This document shows positions 62,118 to 64,000 of a DNA stretch of 64,000 nt, piece by piece. This DNA comes from CALKAL01 sp051846895 (GTDB lineage Bacteria > Bacillota > Bacilli > Bacillales > Alkalibacillaceae): positions 243,527 to 307,526 of the forward strand of contig JBPYCQ010000001.1 of assembly GCA_051846895.1 (NCBI GenBank), in the 5' to 3' direction. The notes under the pieces are model-generated. The model ran no database searches. It saw only the letters and a program-made list of their open reading frames with translations, and was not told where the DNA came from. Each line of letters begins with the position of its first letter. Position 1 is the first letter of the stretch. The position numbers were made by a program, and so were the translations under genes.

Positions 62118-63833
62118 TTAAGAAAAAATCTTATCCAATTTTTTCTTATAAAAAAGAGGCTGGGACAAAACCAGTCTAAAAAAATAAAAAATGGCACCAA
62201 TCATAAGATTTAAATGATTGGTGCCATTTTTTATTGGATTTTTATCGTCAAATCCATTATACCCCCTGTTCATGGCTGCGTATTTTCTTAAATTTACAGC
62301 CATGAATGCAAAGCCTAATTCATTTTTCACTTTCGCTTTGCCCCTGACGGACATACGAGTGAAACCCAAATTAGCCTTCAGAAATCCAAAAACTGGTTCT
62401 ACATCAGTCTTACGTTTACCATAGATTTCACCAGTTTTTTCTTCTGAAAGCTTTTCACGTGTATATTCTTTTTGTTGCTCCCATTTTTGATTATATAAAA
62501 TTCTTCGGTTGTTACCCTCTTTCGCGTTTGTACACATTGAGCGTAGAGGACAGCCAGAACAGTCTTCACATTCGTAAACTTTCAATGTTCTGGTAAAGCC
62601 GTAACGATCCGTTCGATTAGAGACATAACGGAACGTTAATCGTTGATTGTTCGGACAAATAAAACAATCTTGTTCTTCATCATACTCCCAGTTGTGTGTA
62701 TTAAACGGATTATTCTTATACTTGCGTTGTTTTTCTTTTCGGTATTGATTGTATGTAATCAAAGGTGTGCGTTCTCGATTTTCTATGATATCTGAGTAGT
62801 TAGCTTCACTACCATATCCAGCATCTGCAACAATGTAGTTAGGCAACTCAAAAAAATTATCTTCGATACAATTCAAAAATGGTATAAGTGTTCTTGTGTC
62901 TGTAGGATTTGGAAAAATATCATACGCAAGCGCAAATTGACCTTCAGTCGCCAACTGAATATTATAAGCTGGTTTTAATTGACCATTCTTCATATAGTCA
63001 TCTTTCATTCGCATAAATGTGGCATCATGATCTGTTTTAGAATAGCTATTTCGTTCACCAAATATCTTCATATCCGATTCATACTTAAGTTTGCGTCGGA
63101 TGAAATCCTGGAATTGCTTGCGGTATTGTTTAGGTATTTTGCGTTCAGAACGAAGAGTTTTTCGTTCTTGACTATCATCATTTTCTTCAATCTTTTGGTC
63201 GTAGACTTGAACCTTCTCATCTAATTGGTTCTCAATAGCGGATAATTCCTCAACGGAAAGTTCGTCTGAACTTTCTCGCTCTATTCCTGGAATGATCTCT
63301 CCTTTTAGTAACTCATCATACATCTGATTGGACTTCTCGATTAAACTCGTACTAAACCTTTCTGTAGCTTTTCGCCAAACAAACGTAAATTTATTTGCGT
63401 TCGCCTCAATCTTAGTTCCATCAATAAAGATCGCTTCTTCCTCGATTAAATTGTTCTGAATGAGCTGACATCGAAATTGCACAAAACATTGGCGAATCAA
63501 TTCTTTAACCTCTGGGTCAACTCGAAATCGATTAATTGTACGATAACTCGGTTTATATCCTTGAGCCAGCCACATCATTCGTACACTATCTTTTACTAGT
63601 GCCTCTATTTTTCTTCCGGAAAATGCTGATTGAGTATAAGCACAGAGAATAATTTTCATCATCATTTTGGGGTGATAAGACGGGCATCCCGTATTACGAG
63701 AAAATTGGCTGAAAGCCTCATCAGGTATTTGCTCAACTAGATCATTGACTGTGTAGGCGATATCATTTTCTTCTAATTTTACTTCTAAATCTAAAGGCAA
63801 AACCACTTGATTCATGTTATAATGTTTAAACAT
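62118..63833 (-). CDS. IS1182-family transposase
   Basis: A DDE-type transposase of 571 residues. The N-terminal domain DUF772 is seen in CPSYHPKMMMKIILCAYTQSAFSGRKIEALVKDSVRMMWLAQG, followed by the catalytic domain (IFIDGTKIEANANKFTFVW, ADAGYGSEANYSDI, and the E in the TDVEPVFGFLKANLGFTRMSVRG region) with the cysteine cluster CEDCSGCPLRSMC between them. The ATG has AAAGGAGG, which lies in a hairpin. The last roughly 35 codons pass through a terminator hairpin, the left terminal repeat and 11 codons of flanking DNA before a stop, so the C-terminus (LSQPLFYKKKLDKIFS) is not typical. The enzyme core appears intact. Confidence 0.92.
   Translation of the reverse strand: MFKHYNMNQVVLPLDLEVKLEENDIAYTVNDLVEQIPDEAFSQFSRNTGCPSYHPKMMMKIILCAYTQSAFSGRKIEALVKDSVRMMWLAQGYKPSYRTINRFRVDPEVKELIRQCFVQFRCQLIQNNLIEEEAIFIDGTKIEANANKFTFVWRKATERFSTSLIEKSNQMYDELLKGEIIPGIERESSDELSVEELSAIENQLDEKVQVYDQKIEENDDSQERKTLRSERKIPKQYRKQFQDFIRRKLKYESDMKIFGERNSYSKTDHDATFMRMKDDYMKNGQLKPAYNIQLATEGQFALAYDIFPNPTDTRTLIPFLNCIEDNFFELPNYIVADAGYGSEANYSDIIENRERTPLITYNQYRKEKQRKYKNNPFNTHNWEYDEEQDCFICPNNQRLTFRYVSNRTDRYGFTRTLKVYECEDCSGCPLRSMCTNAKEGNNRRILYNQKWEQQKEYTREKLSEEKTGEIYGKRKTDVEPVFGFLKANLGFTRMSVRGKAKVKNELGFAFMAVNLRKYAAMNRGYNGFDDKNPIKNGTNHLNLMIGAIFYFFRLVLSQPLFYKKKLDKIFS
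62151..62172. repeat. Left terminal inverted repeat of the IS
   Basis: The 22 bases are the exact reverse complement of 63979-64000. The outermost bases are a run of A. Confidence 0.92.
62187..62235 (-). terminator. Terminator hairpin inside the 3' end of the transposase frame
   Basis: A stem of AAATGGCACCAATCAT with ATGATTGGTGCCATTT, loop of about 8 nt, and a T-rich tract follows on the minus strand. It stands before the stop codon (62118) of the transposase. Confidence 0.85.
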
Positions 63834-63894
63834 AAAGAATCCTCCTTTGTTGGTTGTTTTGTGGTTATTACAATTTTATCAAAGGGGATTCTTT
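63834..63894 (-). promoter_or_regulatory. Hairpin sequestering the transposase ribosome site
   Basis: Bases 63880-63894 are complementary to 63834-63849 (15 bp with one bulge; arms AAAGAATCCCCTTTG and CAAAGGAGGATTCTTT on the minus strand), leaving a 30-nt loop. The AAAGGAGG ribosome site is entirely within the second arm. Confidence 0.75.
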
Positions 63895-63923
63895 TTGTTT
63901 ATACAATTATCGAATTTATTATA

Positions 63924-63969
63924 AAAAAGTTGTGAAGATCATCGATTCGATGGATCTCCACAACTTTTT
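63924..63969 (-). terminator. Terminator hairpin just inside the right end of the IS
   Basis: AAAAAGTTGTG and CACAACTTTTT arms with further paired AGATC/GATCT and CGAT/ATCG inside. A T-rich tract lies on the transposase strand. It stands upstream of the transposase and should stop transcription entering from outside. Confidence 0.82.
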
Positions 63970-63978
63970 ATTTTACCG

Positions 63979-64000
63979 GGTTTTGTCCCAGCCTCTTTTT
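63979..64000. repeat. Right terminal inverted repeat of the IS
   Basis: GGTTTTGTCCCAGCCTC followed by five T, the exact reverse complement of 62151-62172. The window ends at its last base. Confidence 0.92.

Larger units (their letters stand above)
62151..64000. mobile_element. IS1182-type insertion sequence, at least 1850 bp
   Basis: Bounded by perfect 22-bp terminal inverted repeats at 62151-62172 (AAAAAGAGGCTGGGAC and following) and 63979-64000. The right repeat reaches the last base of the window, so the element may extend further and a target duplication cannot be checked. The insertion lies downstream of the LiaF-like gene and disrupts no recognised gene here. It holds one transposase plus hairpins near both ends. 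Confidence 0.9.

Noticed and set aside
62121..62146. AT-only inverted repeat AAGAAAAAAT...ATTTTTTCTT after the LiaF-like gene
   Set aside because: It has almost no GC, so stability is low, and it lies at the IS boundary. A terminator is possible but not supported.
1..64000. CRISPR array, prophage, defence island or secondary-metabolite cluster
   Set aside because: No regularly spaced repeats, phage structural genes, nuclease/defence modules or synthase genes were seen; nearly all frames match housekeeping or sporulation families.

Overview
The window is 64 kb of AT-rich chromosome from an endospore-forming Gram-positive rod of the Bacillaceae. The evidence is the gene order, which follows the Bacillus subtilis alaS-to-hemA arc, and many sporulation genes: rsfA, spoVB, safA, a CoxA-like lipoprotein, spo0B, spoIVFA/FB, spoIIB and spoVID. 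Base composition and protein divergence suggest a relative of Gracilibacillus or Amphibacillus rather than B. subtilis itself; this is an inference and no species is claimed. Almost every gene lies on the minus strand. The plus-strand exceptions are rsfA, spoVB, a YrzE-like gene, a 62-residue membrane protein and a LiaF-like membrane protein.

Layout. 1-16.7 kb holds tRNA and stress genes: alaS (3' end outside the window) with an Ala T-box, recD2, a TPR protein, mnmA with its cysteine desulfurase, cymR, rarA, rsfA, a 6S RNA, a hisS-aspS operon under a T-box whose specifier reads Asp, dtd and relA. 16.9-26.5 kb holds apt, recJ, lapA, secDF, comN, spoVB, a DUF421 protein and an ion or anion permease. 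26.6-32.2 kb holds yajC-tgt-queA-DUF2905-ruvB-ruvA, with a LexA box before ruvA, then yebC. 32.2-41.4 kb holds an SDR enzyme, the CoxA-like gene, nadE, safA, obgE, spo0B, rpmA-prp-rplU, an RNase E/G gene broken by one in-frame amber codon, and spoIVFB-spoIVFA. 41.5-53.6 kb holds minCD, mreBCD, radC, spoIIB, a membrane diguanylate cyclase, folC and valS with a Val T-box. 53.6-61.4 kb holds spoVID and the complete hemAXCDBL operon from glutamyl-tRNA to uroporphyrinogen III precursors. 61.5-64 kb holds a LiaF-like gene and an IS1182-type insertion sequence whose 22-bp terminal repeats end exactly at the window edge.

How the parts work together. Three synthetase units use tRNA-sensing leaders, each with its own sigma-A-like promoter. 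Four modules pair enzyme and partner: cysteine desulfurase with MnmA (tRNA thiolation), Prp with L27 (ribosomal protein processing), SpoIVFA with SpoIVFB (sigma-K activation) and RuvA with RuvB (Holliday junctions). Most of the region is conserved housekeeping. The unusual items are the amber codon in the RNase E/G gene, the Asp specifier before hisS with an overlapping His codon, the insertion sequence with a terminator plus a ribosome-site-sequestering hairpin upstream of the transposase and another terminator inside the transposase frame, and a diguanylate cyclase where comC would be expected. I saw no CRISPR array, prophage, tRNA, rRNA or defence island.
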